Assembly (NCBI RefSeq): GCF_000280495.2
Contig: NZ_CP018016.1
Coordinates: 5,332,001-5,396,000 of the forward strand
From: Kosakonia radicincitans DSM 16656
Lineage (GTDB): Bacteria; Pseudomonadota; Gammaproteobacteria; Enterobacterales; Enterobacteriaceae
DNA length: 64,000 nt
Direction: 5' to 3'
The notes under the pieces are model-generated. The model was not told the DNA's origin. It saw only the letters and a program-made list of their open reading frames with translations, and searched no databases. The first letter of the stretch is position 1. Each line of letters opens with the position of its first letter. Shown piece by piece: positions 38,669-50,061 of the stretch. The position numbers and the translations under genes are program-made.

Positions 38669-39982
38669 TTACTGACCGGCTGTTTTATCAAATTTGCCCA
38701 GCATTTCGCGCTCGTAGGCCAGCGCTTTTTTGCGGTCGAATTTGTGTTCCCACTTGGCAATGACCAGCACCGCCAGCGCATTCCCCACCACGTTCAGCGC
38801 GGTACGCGCCATATCGAGGATACGGTCAACACCGGCGATAAAGGCCAGCCCTTCCAGCGGAATACCGACGCTGCCCAGCGTCGCCAGCAATACCACGAAG
38901 GAGACGCCCGGAACGCCCGCGATGCCTTTTGAGGTCACCATCAGCGTCAGCACGAGGATAATCTCCTGCCACAGCGACAGATCGATACCGTACAACTGCG
39001 CAATAAAGATGGCGGCAATACTCTGGTACAGCGTTGAACCGTCGAGGTTAAAGGAGTAACCGGTCGGCACCACGAAGCTGGTAATGGAAGCAGGCGCGCC
39101 GTAGGCTTCCATTTTTTCGATAATACGCGGCAGCACGCTCTCTGAACTGGCGGTTGAGTAGGCCAGAATCAGCTCATCTTTCAGGATGCGGATCAGGATC
39201 CAGATGCTCAGCCCGCAGATGCGCGCCACAATGCCCAGCACCACCAGCGCGAAGAACAGGATCGCGAAGTAAACCAGAATCACCAGCTTCGCCAGCGGCC
39301 ACAGCGAGGCAAAACCGAAGTTCGCCACCGTTACCGAGATCAGCGCGAACACGCCGACCGGCGCATAGCGCATCACCATATGGGTGACTTTAAACATGGT
39401 TTCGGAAATAGAACGGAACACGGTCACCAGCGGCTCGCGGTGCGATGCCGGCAGCGATGACAGCCCCAGGCCAAACAGCACCGAGAAGAAGATGATCGGC
39501 AGCATATCGCCCTTCGCCATCGACGCGATGATATTGGTCGGCACCAGCGACAGAATCGTCCCCATCAGGCCGTGGGCGTGGCTTTGCACATCCGCGGTGG
39601 TGCTTTGGTATTTCGAAATATCCACCGTGGCCAGCTGCGACATATCGATTCCCGCCCCCGGCTGGAACACATTCGCCAGCGTAATACCGAGCACGATCGC
39701 AACCGTAGTGATCACTTCGAAATAGATGATGGTTTTCGCGCCAATACGGCCAAGCTGTTTCGCGTCGCCCACACCAGCAATCCCGACAATCAGCGTCGAG
39801 ATAACAATCGGCACCACGATCATTTTGATCAGATGAATAAAGATATCGCCCGCAGGAGACAGGAGATTCGCAATCAGCCATTCGCGGCTGTCGCTGTGAT
39901 AATGCAGGTAACTACCCAGAAGAATACCCAGCACAAGGGCTAGCAGAATCTGCCAGGCCAGGCTGATTTTCATGTTTTTCAT
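38669..39982 (-). CDS. gltP: Glutamate/aspartate:H+ symporter GltP
   Basis: Inner-membrane dicarboxylate/amino acid:cation symporter (DAACS family) for L-glutamate and L-aspartate. The 437-residue product matches E. coli GltP in length and closely in sequence. It has the serine-rich re-entrant motif AYSTASSESVLPR and the FNLDGSTLYQ block of the transport core. The ATG at 39982 follows GAGGAA; the upstream in-frame codon at 40033 is rejected. In K-12 its neighbour towards acs is the nrf operon, absent here. Confidence 0.96.
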   Translation of the reverse strand: MKNMKISLAWQILLALVLGILLGSYLHYHSDSREWLIANLLSPAGDIFIHLIKMIVVPIVISTLIVGIAGVGDAKQLGRIGAKTIIYFEVITTVAIVLGITLANVFQPGAGIDMSQLATVDISKYQSTTADVQSHAHGLMGTILSLVPTNIIASMAKGDMLPIIFFSVLFGLGLSSLPASHREPLVTVFRSISETMFKVTHMVMRYAPVGVFALISVTVANFGFASLWPLAKLVILVYFAILFFALVVLGIVARICGLSIWILIRILKDELILAYSTASSESVLPRIIEKMEAYGAPASITSFVVPTGYSFNLDGSTLYQSIAAIFIAQLYGIDLSLWQEIILVLTLMVTSKGIAGVPGVSFVVLLATLGSVGIPLEGLAFIAGVDRILDMARTALNVVGNALAVLVIAKWEHKFDRKKALAYEREMLGKFDKTAGQ

Positions 39983-40670
39983 AACTACAGACTTCCTCAA
40001 TGAAGCGCCATTCCATGCTCGGGAACGACACATACTGAAAGGGTATGATTAACGTCGCACGGTATTGCGGGGTTTTTTAACGCGCATTATCAGTATCATT
40101 TGCAGGGTGTAACGCGCAACCCTATACCGGGAGGGGGTTTGACTGATTTTTTAGCTAAAAGCCGTCTTTTATTTCAGTTATTAATAATAAGTATTTGTTA
40201 TACAAAAAATTTCAATCTGCTGAATTCCAATATTTCCGTCAGGAAATTATTCCGCAAAATTTGTTCATTTGCGTATTTTTTAATCATTAGAAATGTCGCA
40301 GGGGTCGCTTCATACCGGAAATTTCGTCTGCTATTTGTCATTAACTCAGTGAATAGTACCTGCTAAAAATAATTACGACGCTATTGGTTCCGCAATGTAT
40401 TTTCAGCAGGTTGCCATAGCGCATTATTCTGCAACGCTATTAAGTGTAATCGAACCGTCACATTCCATAACCTGCTGTTATGAGTCATTTTTCTTCTTCC
40501 TGCCGCTATTTTTCATTTCTGCATTACACCAGCGCATTTATTTTGCTGCTTTTTTACTGAATCTCATCAATGCGTGATCTATCGCTCAAATAGTAAACAA
40601 AGCTTGTAAAGGCCCTACAATTAACGTTCTTGTGACATATTATTAACATCTTACAAGGAGAGCAATTGCC
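39983..40670. other. gltP-acs intergenic region (nrf operon absent)
   Basis: 688 bases, markedly AT-rich in the middle, lie between divergent gltP and acs. In K-12 nrfABCDEFG separates these genes; no nrf coding sequence remains here. The last 50 bases before acs (GTGACATATTATTAACATC and the AAGGAG site) resemble the E. coli acs start region. The promoter was not placed exactly, and no full CRP palindrome was found. Short open frames such as 40100-40366 show no family features. Confidence 0.6.
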
Positions 40671-42629
40671 ATGAGCCAAATACATAAACACGATATTCCC
40701 GCCAATATTGCGGAACGTTGCCTGATCAATCCGGAGCAGTATGAAGCCAAATATCAGCAATCCATCACCGACCCTGACACATTCTGGGGCGAGCAGGGAA
40801 AGATCCTCGACTGGATCACGCCGTATAAAACGGTGAAAAACACCTCCTTCGCACCCGGCAATATTTCGATTAAATGGTATGAAGACGGCACATTAAACCT
40901 GGCCGCCAACTGCCTTGACCGCCACCTTGCCGAACGCGGCGACCAGACGGCCATTATCTGGGAAGGCGATGACGCCAGCCAGAGTAAAAAAATCACCTAT
41001 CGCGAGCTGCACCGCAGCGTATGCCAGTTTGCCAATGTGCTGGTCGATCTCGGGATTAAGAAAGGTGATGTTGTCGCGATTTACATGCCGATGGTGCCGG
41101 AAGCGGCAGTCGCGATGCTCGCCTGCGCCCGTATCGGCGCGGTGCATTCGGTGATTTTCGGCGGCTTCTCGCCGGAAGCGGTAGCCGGACGCATTATTGA
41201 TTCCAGTTCCCGGCTGGTGATCACCGCCGACGAAGGTGTTCGCGCCGGTCGTAATATTCCGCTGAAGAAAAATGTTGATGACGCGCTGAAAAACCCGAAC
41301 GTTAACAGCGTTGAGCATGTCGTGGTTCTGAAACGTACCGGCGGCAAAATCGACTGGAACGCCGGCCGCGATCTGTGGTGGAACGAGCTGACCGAAAAAG
41401 CCAGCGACCAGCATCAGCCGGTGGAAGTTGGCGCGGAAGATCCGCTCTTTATCCTCTATACCTCCGGTTCAACCGGCAAACCGAAAGGCGTGCTGCACAC
41501 CACCGGCGGTTATCTGGTTTATGCCGCGACGACCTTTAAATATGTCTTTGATTATCATCCGGGCGATGTTTACTGGTGTACAGCCGATGTCGGCTGGGTG
41601 ACCGGCCACAGCTATTTGCTCTACGGGCCGCTGGCCTGCGGTGCCATCACGCTGATGTTTGAAGGCGTGCCGAACTGGCCAACCCCGGCGCGCATGAGCC
41701 AGGTGGTGGATAAACACCAGGTCAATATTCTCTACACCGCACCGACGGCGATCCGCGCACTGATGGCAGAAGGCGACAAAGCCATCGAGGGCACTGACCG
41801 CTCTTCGCTGCGTATTCTCGGTTCAGTAGGCGAGCCCATTAACCCGGAAGCGTGGGAGTGGTACTGGTCGAAGATCGGCAACGGTAAATGCCCGGTTATG
41901 GACACCTGGTGGCAGACGGAAACCGGCGGTTTTATGATCACCCCGCTGCCCGGCGCAACGCGCCTGAAAGCCGGTTCGGCAACCCATCCGTTCTTTGGCG
42001 TGCAACCGGCGCTGGTGGATAACGAAGGGAATGTGCTTGCGGGCGCGACCGAAGGTAACCTGGTGATCACCGATTCCTGGCCAGGCCAGGCGCGTACGCT
42101 GTTTGGCGATCACGAGCGTTTTGAACAGACCTACTTCTCCACCTTCAAAAACTGCTACTTCAGCGGCGACGGCGCGCGTCGTGACGAAGAGGGCTATTAC
42201 TGGATCACCGGCCGCGTGGACGATGTGCTGAACGTTTCCGGGCACCGCCTGGGTACCGCTGAGATTGAATCGGCGCTGGTTTCGCATCCGAAAATCGCCG
42301 AAGCCGCCGTAGTGGGTATTCCGCACAACATCAAAGGCCAGGCGATTTATGCCTATGTCACGCTGAACCACGGTGAAGAACCATCGCCGGAACTCTACAC
42401 CGAAGTGCGTAACTGGGTGCGTAAAGAGATTGGCCCGCTGGCAACGCCGGATGTACTGCACTGGACAGATTCGCTGCCGAAAACACGCTCCGGCAAAATC
42501 ATGCGCCGCATCCTGCGCAAAATCGCGGCGGGCGATACCAGTAACTTCGGCGATACCTCGACGCTCGCCGATCCTGGCGTCGTGGAAAAACTGCTCGAAG
42601 AGAAACAGGCCATTACCATGCCGTCTTAA
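40671..42629 (+). CDS. acs: Acetyl-CoA synthetase Acs
   Basis: High-affinity AMP-forming acetate:CoA ligase that makes acetyl-CoA via acetyl-AMP and scavenges acetate. The 652-residue protein equals E. coli Acs in length. It has the AMP-binding motif [19 protein letters not shown], and the catalytic, acetylation-regulated Lys609 in [15 protein letters not shown] precedes the ATG. It is the first gene of the acs-yjcH-actP acetate operon, separated from yjcH by repeat elements. Confidence 0.97.
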   Translation: MSQIHKHDIPANIAERCLINPEQYEAKYQQSITDPDTFWGEQGKILDWITPYKTVKNTSFAPGNISIKWYEDGTLNLAANCLDRHLAERGDQTAIIWEGDDASQSKKITYRELHRSVCQFANVLVDLGIKKGDVVAIYMPMVPEAAVAMLACARIGAVHSVIFGGFSPEAVAGRIIDSSSRLVITADEGVRAGRNIPLKKNVDDALKNPNVNSVEHVVVLKRTGGKIDWNAGRDLWWNELTEKASDQHQPVEVGAEDPLFILYTSGSTGKPKGVLHTTGGYLVYAATTFKYVFDYHPGDVYWCTADVGWVTGHSYLLYGPLACGAITLMFEGVPNWPTPARMSQVVDKHQVNILYTAPTAIRALMAEGDKAIEGTDRSSLRILGSVGEPINPEAWEWYWSKIGNGKCPVMDTWWQTETGGFMITPLPGATRLKAGSATHPFFGVQPALVDNEGNVLAGATEGNLVITDSWPGQARTLFGDHERFEQTYFSTFKNCYFSGDGARRDEEGYYWITGRVDDVLNVSGHRLGTAEIESALVSHPKIAEAAVVGIPHNIKGQAIYAYVTLNHGEEPSPELYTEVRNWVRKEIGPLATPDVLHWTDSLPKTRSGKIMRRILRKIAAGDTSNFGDTSTLADPGVVEKLLEEKQAITMPS

Positions 42630-42644
42630 GAATCGTAACACCCT

Positions 42645-42673
42645 GCCGGATAAGGCGTCAGCCACTATCCGGC
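42645..42673. repeat. REP-like hairpin after acs
   Basis: GCCGGATA and TATCCGGC are complementary 8-base arms around a 13-base centre, typical of a REP/PU unit. It is followed at 42694-42711 by a perfect palindrome CTCTCCTTATAAGGAGAG. Confidence 0.75.
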
Positions 42674-42734
42674 TGACAAACAAAACCATAACGCTCTCCT
42701 TATAAGGAGAGGAAACAATCACCTCACCCTACAG

Positions 42735-42860
42735 TTCCCAATGGATTTCGTGTTGCAGGAAGGCGGCAAACGCACACATCCCCAGGCGCATAGATAACTG
42801 TGTGACTGGGGTGGGCATGTGCGGCCAACGAACCTGCGGCGCGAAAGACTACGGGGAGAC
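42735..42860. repeat. ERIC (intergenic repeat unit) element
   Basis: The segment contains the diagnostic ERIC halves: ACATCCCCAG at 42776-42785 and TGTGACTGGGGTG at 42801-42813, followed by GCGGCCAACG and CCTGCGGC as in the consensus. CCCCAG and CTGGGG are the central inverted arms. It is a diverged, near-full-length copy (about 126 bases) within the acs-yjcH intergenic region. Boundaries are approximate. Confidence 0.85.
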
Positions 42861-42877
42861 CTCTGGAGAATTCTGTG

Positions 42878-44835
<1,958 letters not shown>

Positions 44836-44836
44836 T

Positions 44837-44864
44837 CCCCCTGCCCCGGTCAGCCATGGCCGGG
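44837..44864 (+). terminator. GC-rich hairpin after actP
   Basis: CCCCGGTC and GGCCGGGG form an 8-bp stem with one G-U pair and a 6-base loop, starting 10 bases after the actP stop. There is no T run, so it is a weak or factor-assisted terminator at best. Confidence 0.45.
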
Positions 44865-45065
44865 GATCATATTGGTTCCGCCGACGCCACCCGCAATCCA
44901 GGTTGCGCCGACACATCCATAAAAGCGCCGGAATTCGGCCTTCCCCCGAAAAACAAAGCATGCCGCTGTCGAGGCAGCCAGCGGCAATGCAACAATAGAA
45001 GATAACGTTCAGGTTTTTAATCCTGAAAAAACATTGTACGTATCAATTATAAATCGGATGAAAAT

Positions 45066-45548
45066 CTATTCTGTTATTAACGAGATCCAGTCGCTGGGTA
45101 TATCCGTAAAAAATGTGGCTTCCTGCGTGACGGTTCTTGTTCCTACAATAACGTATTGACTTAAATCCGGGTTAACATCCGTTAAAATATAGTACGGTTT
45201 GCGCCCGGACATACTCCCCTGATTTTCCAGCTGCGCGCCCACACTGCCATCGGTTTTAAATTCAAAATACAGCGCATTAGCCGGAACGGTGATTTTATAT
45301 TTATAAGTACCATAGGAGGCGCCATCGAGAATACATGAGGCGGAGACGGAATCGCCTTTTGCATTACTGATAATATAACCGCCAATATCCGCAAGACTCT
45401 TATAATTATTGTCTTTAATAATCTTTTGAATATAGGCAATCGCCTGGCCTGGCGTTCGCCCTCTGCACGACACTATTTGTGGCTGGAATCCCGTTTTCTG
45501 GATTTCGGCAAGCTCCCGTTTATCCCCACGATAATAAACAGATGACAT
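45066..45548 (-). CDS. Putative ADP-ribosyltransferase-fold protein (enterotoxin A-like)
   Basis: A 160-residue protein with no signal peptide or membrane segment. The N-terminus YYRGDKRELAEIQKTGFQP strongly resembles the start of cholera/pertussis-type toxins (Arg of the R-S-E triad, here Arg7, in R-x-D-x-R..EI...GF). Further along, SVSAS at 67-71 sits where the family has STS, and TQEATFFTDIPSDWI with Glu143 sits where the family has the catalytic Glu followed by GGIP. The first Glu of the ExE motif is replaced by Thr141. GGAG precedes the ATG. The gene is AT-richer than its neighbours, which suggests transfer. No secretion partner, B subunit or immunity gene was recognised. Function as a toxin is inference. 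Confidence 0.55.
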   Translation of the reverse strand: MSSVYYRGDKRELAEIQKTGFQPQIVSCRGRTPGQAIAYIQKIIKDNNYKSLADIGGYIISNAKGDSVSASCILDGASYGTYKYKITVPANALYFEFKTDGSVGAQLENQGSMSGRKPYYILTDVNPDLSQYVIVGTRTVTQEATFFTDIPSDWISLITE

Positions 45549-46064
45549 ATCTTTATCTCCTCATGGCAATGACACTCCCGCAACATAATGCGTTTCTGTC
45601 ATTAGGGTTGTAATACGAACGTTTTAGACATCAAGGGTGTTAGTGATTTTTTATTTGCACAGCAAATCGGTTTATTAAGAGGAAATAAGCGGAACACGCC
45701 GATTTACGCTGTATAACCAACCGGTTCATCAAGCAAATAACAGTTTTAAAAGTAACAGCATCAATAAGAAAAGAAATCAGGCTTTTGGCGTAGACCTTTT
45801 ATCCTGATGAACAGCACGCGGATGTAAACAGGTCATCGTGTTTAACGCGATAACATGGCGGTAATTAAGGGAATTTACCGGAAAGAGCCAGTATAGGGCA
45901 GCGAATACTATCCCGGGGACATCCTGAACAGAGGCTTCGAGCCTGAGTCGGCCCATGTTCTTTTTCCCGTCAGCGCATGTGCGGCAAAACAATGATGCTC
46001 CATCTCTTTCTGTTCTATTATGGGATATTATCAAACTATCTCTTTGTAACAGGCGGCATCGGCA
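45549..46064. other. Intergenic region between ART-like gene and yajD
   Basis: 516 AT-rich bases with no supported gene. An 85-codon open frame on the minus strand (45777-46034) has no ribosome-binding site or family features. The region probably carries the promoter of the ART-like gene at its left and of yajD at its right, but neither was identified. Confidence 0.5.
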
Positions 46065-46412
46065 ATGGCTTTGATCCCAAAAAACTACGCGCGGCTGGAA
46101 AGCGGCTACCGTGAGAAAGCACTAAAAATCTACCCGTGGGTGTGTGGACGCTGTTCGCGGGAGTTTGTTTATTCAAACCTGCGTGAATTGACGGTTCACC
46201 ATATCGATCATGACCATACCAATAACCCGGAAGATGGCAGCAACTGGGAGCTATTGTGTCTGTATTGCCATGACCACGAACACTCAAAATACACGGAAGC
46301 GGATCAGTACGGCGCCACCGTTGTGGCGGGGGAAGATGCACAAAATGATGTCGGTGCAGCAACCTATAATCCGTTTGCCGATTTGAAGTCGATGCTTAAC
46401 AAGAAGAAATAG
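46065..46412 (+). CDS. yajD: YajD HNH nuclease family protein
   Basis: A 115-residue protein almost identical to E. coli YajD. It has a zinc pair (CGRCSREF near residue 27), the HNH catalytic His pair in TVHHIDHDH and the CLYCHDH second zinc pair. Predicted HNH endonuclease-like protein whose cellular role is unknown. In K-12 yajD is next to secF and tsx, so this place in the genome is different. The ribosome-binding site is weak (CAGGCGG). Confidence 0.92.
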   Translation: MALIPKNYARLESGYREKALKIYPWVCGRCSREFVYSNLRELTVHHIDHDHTNNPEDGSNWELLCLYCHDHEHSKYTEADQYGATVVAGEDAQNDVGAATYNPFADLKSMLNKKK

Positions 46413-46606
46413 TGCCAGCAGCGTCTCCTTCGGCAAAAAACGGTCGGTGTGCGGCACTTCGTCTGCTTGCAGATTGAATCCAGCCGGTTCCTTGCTCATG
46501 ACATAAGGTTGCAAAAAATTACCAAAACTGGCAGTTGATTGTTATTTGTATGACTTTTAATATTCACTCGCAACTTATTGATTAAATTTGCCTTAGGGAT
46601 ATAAAA

Positions 46607-47545
46607 ATGAAAAAAAGTAGTGTTGCAGTGATGATGATGGCCGCGTTTTCAGGAGCAGTTTATGCAGGACCGGCGCAATTTACGCCGGATTTTTCCCCGG
46701 AGAGTTTAACGGTTTCAGCCTCGGGTGGGATGCTGAGCGGGAAATCCCATGAGATGGTTTACGACGAAGTCACTGGGCGTAAAATCAGCCAACTCGACTG
46801 GAAACTCAAAAATGTCGCCATTCTGAAAGGCGATATTTCCTGGGATGCATACTCGTTTCTGACACTGAACGCCCGCGGCTGGACATCTATGGCATCTGGC
46901 TCCGGTCATATGGATGATTATGACTGGTTGAACGACAAGCAATCCGCATGGACAGACCACTCATCCCATCCAGCTACGCATGTTAATTATGCCAATGAAT
47001 ACGATCTCAATGTCAAAGGCTGGATATTCCAGGGCGAGAACTATAAAGCGGGTGTAACGGCAGGTTATCAGGAAACGCGTTTCAGCTGGACCGCTACCGG
47101 TGGTTCTTACAATTACGATAACGGGACAAATATCGGGAATTTCCCGGCCGGTGAACGTGGTATTGGTTATAGCCAGCGTTTCTCTATGCCATACATTGGC
47201 CTTGCTGGCCAGTATCGTATTAATGACTTTGAATTTAACGCGCTGTTTAAATTCAGTGATTGGGTCCGTGCTCATGATAACGACGAGCACTATATGCGCG
47301 ACTTGACTTTCCGTGAGAAAACGTCAAGTTCACGCTATTACGGTGCATCAATTGATGCCGGATATTACGTCACACCGCAGGCCAAAGTTTTTGCTGAATT
47401 CGCCTATAGCCGTTTTGAAGAAGGCAAAGGCGGTACGCAAATTATTGATACCAACAGTGGCGAATCAGCATCTATTGGCGGAGATGCTGCCGGCATTTCT
47501 AACAATAACTATACCGTTACAGCCGGTCTGCAATATCGCTTCTGA
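46607..47545 (+). CDS. Omptin family outer-membrane protease
   Basis: Ten-strand beta-barrel aspartic-type protease of the OmpT/PgtE/Pla group that cleaves next to basic residues and degrades cationic peptides. The 312-residue precursor has a 20-residue signal peptide (cleavage at VYA). The catalytic pairs Asp-x-Asp (MDDYDWLN) and Asp-x-His (NDEHY) are both intact. The last residues QYRF end in Phe, as outer-membrane barrels do. A strong terminator follows, and the long AT-rich leader suggests regulation, but no PhoP box could be assigned. Confidence 0.9.
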   Translation: MKKSSVAVMMMAAFSGAVYAGPAQFTPDFSPESLTVSASGGMLSGKSHEMVYDEVTGRKISQLDWKLKNVAILKGDISWDAYSFLTLNARGWTSMASGSGHMDDYDWLNDKQSAWTDHSSHPATHVNYANEYDLNVKGWIFQGENYKAGVTAGYQETRFSWTATGGSYNYDNGTNIGNFPAGERGIGYSQRFSMPYIGLAGQYRINDFEFNALFKFSDWVRAHDNDEHYMRDLTFREKTSSSRYYGASIDAGYYVTPQAKVFAEFAYSRFEEGKGGTQIIDTNSGESASIGGDAAGISNNNYTVTAGLQYRF

Positions 47546-47579
47546 AGCAGCGCAACGCGTATATCTTTAAAAAATACCG

Positions 47580-47600
47580 GGCCCCTGACGGGGCCTTTTT
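47580..47600 (+). terminator. Intrinsic terminator after the omptin gene
   Basis: GGCCCC-TGAC-GGGGCC forms a 6-bp GC stem followed by five T, 34 bases after the stop. Confidence 0.9.
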
Positions 47601-47843
47601 CATTAAAGGTGCCCGAATAAAGGGGGCAGCCCCATTGATTAATTTCTTATATTAGAAATGTCTATTCCCGGCACGAAGTGGGCCAGTACAGAGTTGCTAT
47701 AAGCGAACAGCGGAAGCACCCTGGTATTCTAATAACCGACAGAGGCATTACTAACATGATCAACCTCGCCAAGGGAATCATCCAGTGTATTCGTGCAACC
47801 TGGATGCTACTGAACGCGTGGCTGTTACCTCCTGCCTTACCAA
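47601..47843. other. Spacer between omptin and class D beta-lactamase genes
   Basis: Non-coding apart from a 33-codon open frame from 47757 that runs into the end of the beta-lactamase gene and lacks a ribosome-binding site. The frame stays open for about 70 codons upstream of that ATG, which could be a decayed gene fragment, but no family was recognised. Confidence 0.4.
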
Positions 47844-48647
47844 TTACGGCTTCATGACCGCAGAGATTTGGTGAATAAGTTGATCGCGAGCCCGTATGCC
47901 AGCATTGGGCGAAAGCGCCTGTTCATCCTGAATCAGTTTAGCGAAAACGATTTTTTGGGTTCCTTTTGTTGCCCAGCCGACATACCAGCCATAGGCATTA
48001 TTTGGATCGTATTTATTGTCCTGTCCCGGCGAACCTGTACCCGTCTTGCCGTGAATAATCCAGCCCTCAGGGCTGACATCATACCGGGTGATGTTATCCG
48101 TCATTTCGTACGCAATACTCTTCAATGGCAACTGACGGTTGACCACTTTCCTTAAAAAGGCGATTTGCTGAACAGGCGATACCTGTAATGATGACATCAC
48201 CCATACGCCCTTTTGACCCGGTGCGCTGACATCAACGGCAGAAACATCTTTATTGCCGTAATCAAAAGCCCTCACATAGCGTTCAAAGGTCTGTTGCCCG
48301 AGCTTTCCCACAACCTGTTGTGAATACCAGAAAACAGAATATTTTAACCACGCGGTTGGATCGATTTTTTTCTTCCAGTTGTCACCGCCCCAGTCCGGGT
48401 ATCCTGCTTTGTAGTCCCAGGCAGGTTCACTTTCGTTTTTTAATACTCCGGCATCAAACCCCATCAGGCTTATCGCTATTTTAAACGTTGAAGCGGGGGT
48501 CACTTGTTTATTGCATTCCTGACCCTCCTGCAAAATGACTTTTCCTGATTCGGCCGCAACGATCAGTGTACATAAGTCTTTGGAGAATGCATTTTGGGCG
48601 CAGAGAATAGAAATTAATGAGGCAATCACAGCTATATTATTTTTCAT
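47844..48647 (-). CDS. Class D (OXA-type) beta-lactamase
   Basis: Periplasmic serine beta-lactamase of 267 residues with a signal peptide of about 22 residues. All class D active-site motifs are present: Ser53-Thr-Phe-Lys56, Ser104-Val-Phe, Tyr130-Gly-Asn and Lys201-Thr-Gly. A Trp equivalent to that near the carboxylated lysine lies in VWVMSS. The sequence is closer to the OXA-9-like group than to OXA-1 or OXA-48, as judged by eye. No integron, transposon or promoter insertion is seen beside it, so it looks chromosomal and resident. Its ribosome-binding site (GGAAAA) is weak. The spectrum cannot be read from sequence. Confidence 0.88.
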   Translation of the reverse strand: MKNNIAVIASLISILCAQNAFSKDLCTLIVAAESGKVILQEGQECNKQVTPASTFKIAISLMGFDAGVLKNESEPAWDYKAGYPDWGGDNWKKKIDPTAWLKYSVFWYSQQVVGKLGQQTFERYVRAFDYGNKDVSAVDVSAPGQKGVWVMSSLQVSPVQQIAFLRKVVNRQLPLKSIAYEMTDNITRYDVSPEGWIIHGKTGTGSPGQDNKYDPNNAYGWYVGWATKGTQKIVFAKLIQDEQALSPNAGIRARDQLIHQISAVMKP

Positions 48648-48686
48648 TGTTTTCCGGTGAAGTCTGGACGTTACTTAAAATGAACT

Positions 48687-49253
48687 TTATTTCTTTTCAA
48701 AAGAACAATCCCTGCAATAGTCGCTATTCAGCAGCGCATAAAGATACTCATCCCCCCACTCTCCTTTAAAAAAAATATTCTGCCGATAATGTGCTTCGCG
48801 GCGGAAACCAAGTTTTTCCAGTAAATTCACGGCACGTGTATTACGGGTGTCAACAACAGCAGTAAGCCGGTGCTTTGCAAAAGCATTAAAAAGCACCGCG
48901 ATGAGGGCACGCATTGCCTCGCTGGCATATCCCTGCTTCTGATACCCCACATCAAAGGTCATGCCCAGTTCAGCCTGTCTTCCCTCATCAAAAAAATGGA
49001 TACCGATGTCCCCTATTAGTACCCCATCTTCCCGCCGTTCAACAGCAAGCTGATACCAGGTTTCATCGCTGTTGAACGCCAGCGAATGCTGCTGTGCGTA
49101 TAATTTCTCAGCATCCTGCAAAGTATAATGCTCCCAGCTCTGGAAACGGGCGACGTCAGGCTTGTCGCGGTAGCGTGCAAGCTGCGGTAGATCGGTTGGT
49201 TTCAACTTGCGTAATAATAATTGTTGAGTTTGTAGCGGCAACGCCAGTGCCAT
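48687..49253 (-). CDS. GNAT N-acetyltransferase (RimJ/RimL-like)
   Basis: A 188-residue acetyltransferase. The N-terminus LQTQQLLLRKLKPTDLPQLARY and the acetyl-CoA-binding region (GYQKQGYASEAMRALI, VDTRNTRAVNLLEKLGFRRE) are those of ribosomal-protein/antibiotic type GNATs. A GGGAG site precedes the ATG. The substrate is unknown. It lies 39 bases upstream of the beta-lactamase on the same strand, so they may be cotranscribed. Confidence 0.85.
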   Translation of the reverse strand: MALALPLQTQQLLLRKLKPTDLPQLARYRDKPDVARFQSWEHYTLQDAEKLYAQQHSLAFNSDETWYQLAVERREDGVLIGDIGIHFFDEGRQAELGMTFDVGYQKQGYASEAMRALIAVLFNAFAKHRLTAVVDTRNTRAVNLLEKLGFRREAHYRQNIFFKGEWGDEYLYALLNSDYCRDCSFEKK

Positions 49254-49368
49254 ATTTTCTCCCTTATCGACTGTTATTTATTGGCTGGAACTTATTCGGC
49301 AACGTTAAACAATGATGTCGATACATTGAAAATGTACCTCGCACGCATATCCGTAATTAAACGCCAAG

Positions 49369-49800
49369 CTAACGGAAAGCCCGTATTGCTTCAAGCCCGA
49401 CACGTTGCCCGAATGAAAGTTCTAAGGTATTCCCGTCAGGGTCTGCAAAAAAAACATAATAGCCGACCGGATCACCCAGATATTCCGGTGCTTTCCTTAA
49501 TACACCGTCAGCGATTGCCATAGCGGTTTTACGATCAATTTCTTCGCGAGTTGCGCAGGCAACGCCAAGGTGACCAAAATTACCCAGCGGTGTATCAGTG
49601 ATGTTATCCGCCTGTACCAGCACCAGCGCAAATGGGCGCGTATGATCGCTTAACCACGCAACCTTGCGGGCATCCGGGACGCCGGGTTCGCGCATATGTA
49701 TAACTTCCATACCGGCATAGCGGCGATAGAAAGCAATACTTTTGTCCAAATCCCTGACCATAAATGCAACATGTGTGAATCCCACATCAATATCTTTCAT
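49369..49800 (-). CDS. VOC family (glyoxalase-like) protein
   Basis: A 143-residue single VOC-fold protein: GFTHVAFMVRDLDKSIAFYR at the N-terminus, LGHLGVA-like centre (FGHLGVACATREEI) and a C-terminal DPDGNTLELSFG. The His and Glu metal ligands of glyoxalase I-type enzymes are in HVAF, FGHLG and LEL. The substrate cannot be assigned. It is on the same strand as the acetyltransferase but separated by 115 bases. Confidence 0.82.
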   Translation of the reverse strand: MKDIDVGFTHVAFMVRDLDKSIAFYRRYAGMEVIHMREPGVPDARKVAWLSDHTRPFALVLVQADNITDTPLGNFGHLGVACATREEIDRKTAMAIADGVLRKAPEYLGDPVGYYVFFADPDGNTLELSFGQRVGLEAIRAFR

Positions 49801-50061
49801 ACCCAGAATAACTCCTTATTAGCTCGTGGCTGGCATCATAAAAGCTCAAGTTAACTTTGGGTCAACAGGCGAGTTAAACTATAAGACCACTAATATTTGT
49901 AGTGGCGCAGGACGTCAGGTTCTGAGCTCTGCATGTCCGGTTTCTGCAACAGGAAATGTAGGTACATACCCTGAGTCACGACTCCCGTGGCGCATATTAA
50001 TAACGTTGACGTCGCGGCAGGAAAAACGATTTAATTTCAGGTCGGTTTTCAGGAAAACTCA

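Noticed and set aside
40100..40366. 88-codon open frame between gltP and acs
   Set aside because: AT-rich, no ribosome-binding site, no family features, and not at a place where a small gene is known.
40571..40646. CRP sites in the acs leader
   Set aside because: GTGA...TCA and TGTGA...TTAAC pairs have wrong spacing or weak second halves. E. coli acs is CRP-dependent, but the sites could not be placed here with confidence.
45777..46034. 85-codon minus-strand frame as possible immunity or antitoxin gene for the ART-like protein
   Set aside because: No ribosome-binding site and no protein-like pattern. It is transcribed towards the ART-like gene, but nothing supports expression.
47757..47858. 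33-codon frame, with an open frame continuing upstream, as a transposase or integrase remnant
   Set aside because: No recognisable family motif or inverted repeats, so calling a mobile element is not justified.
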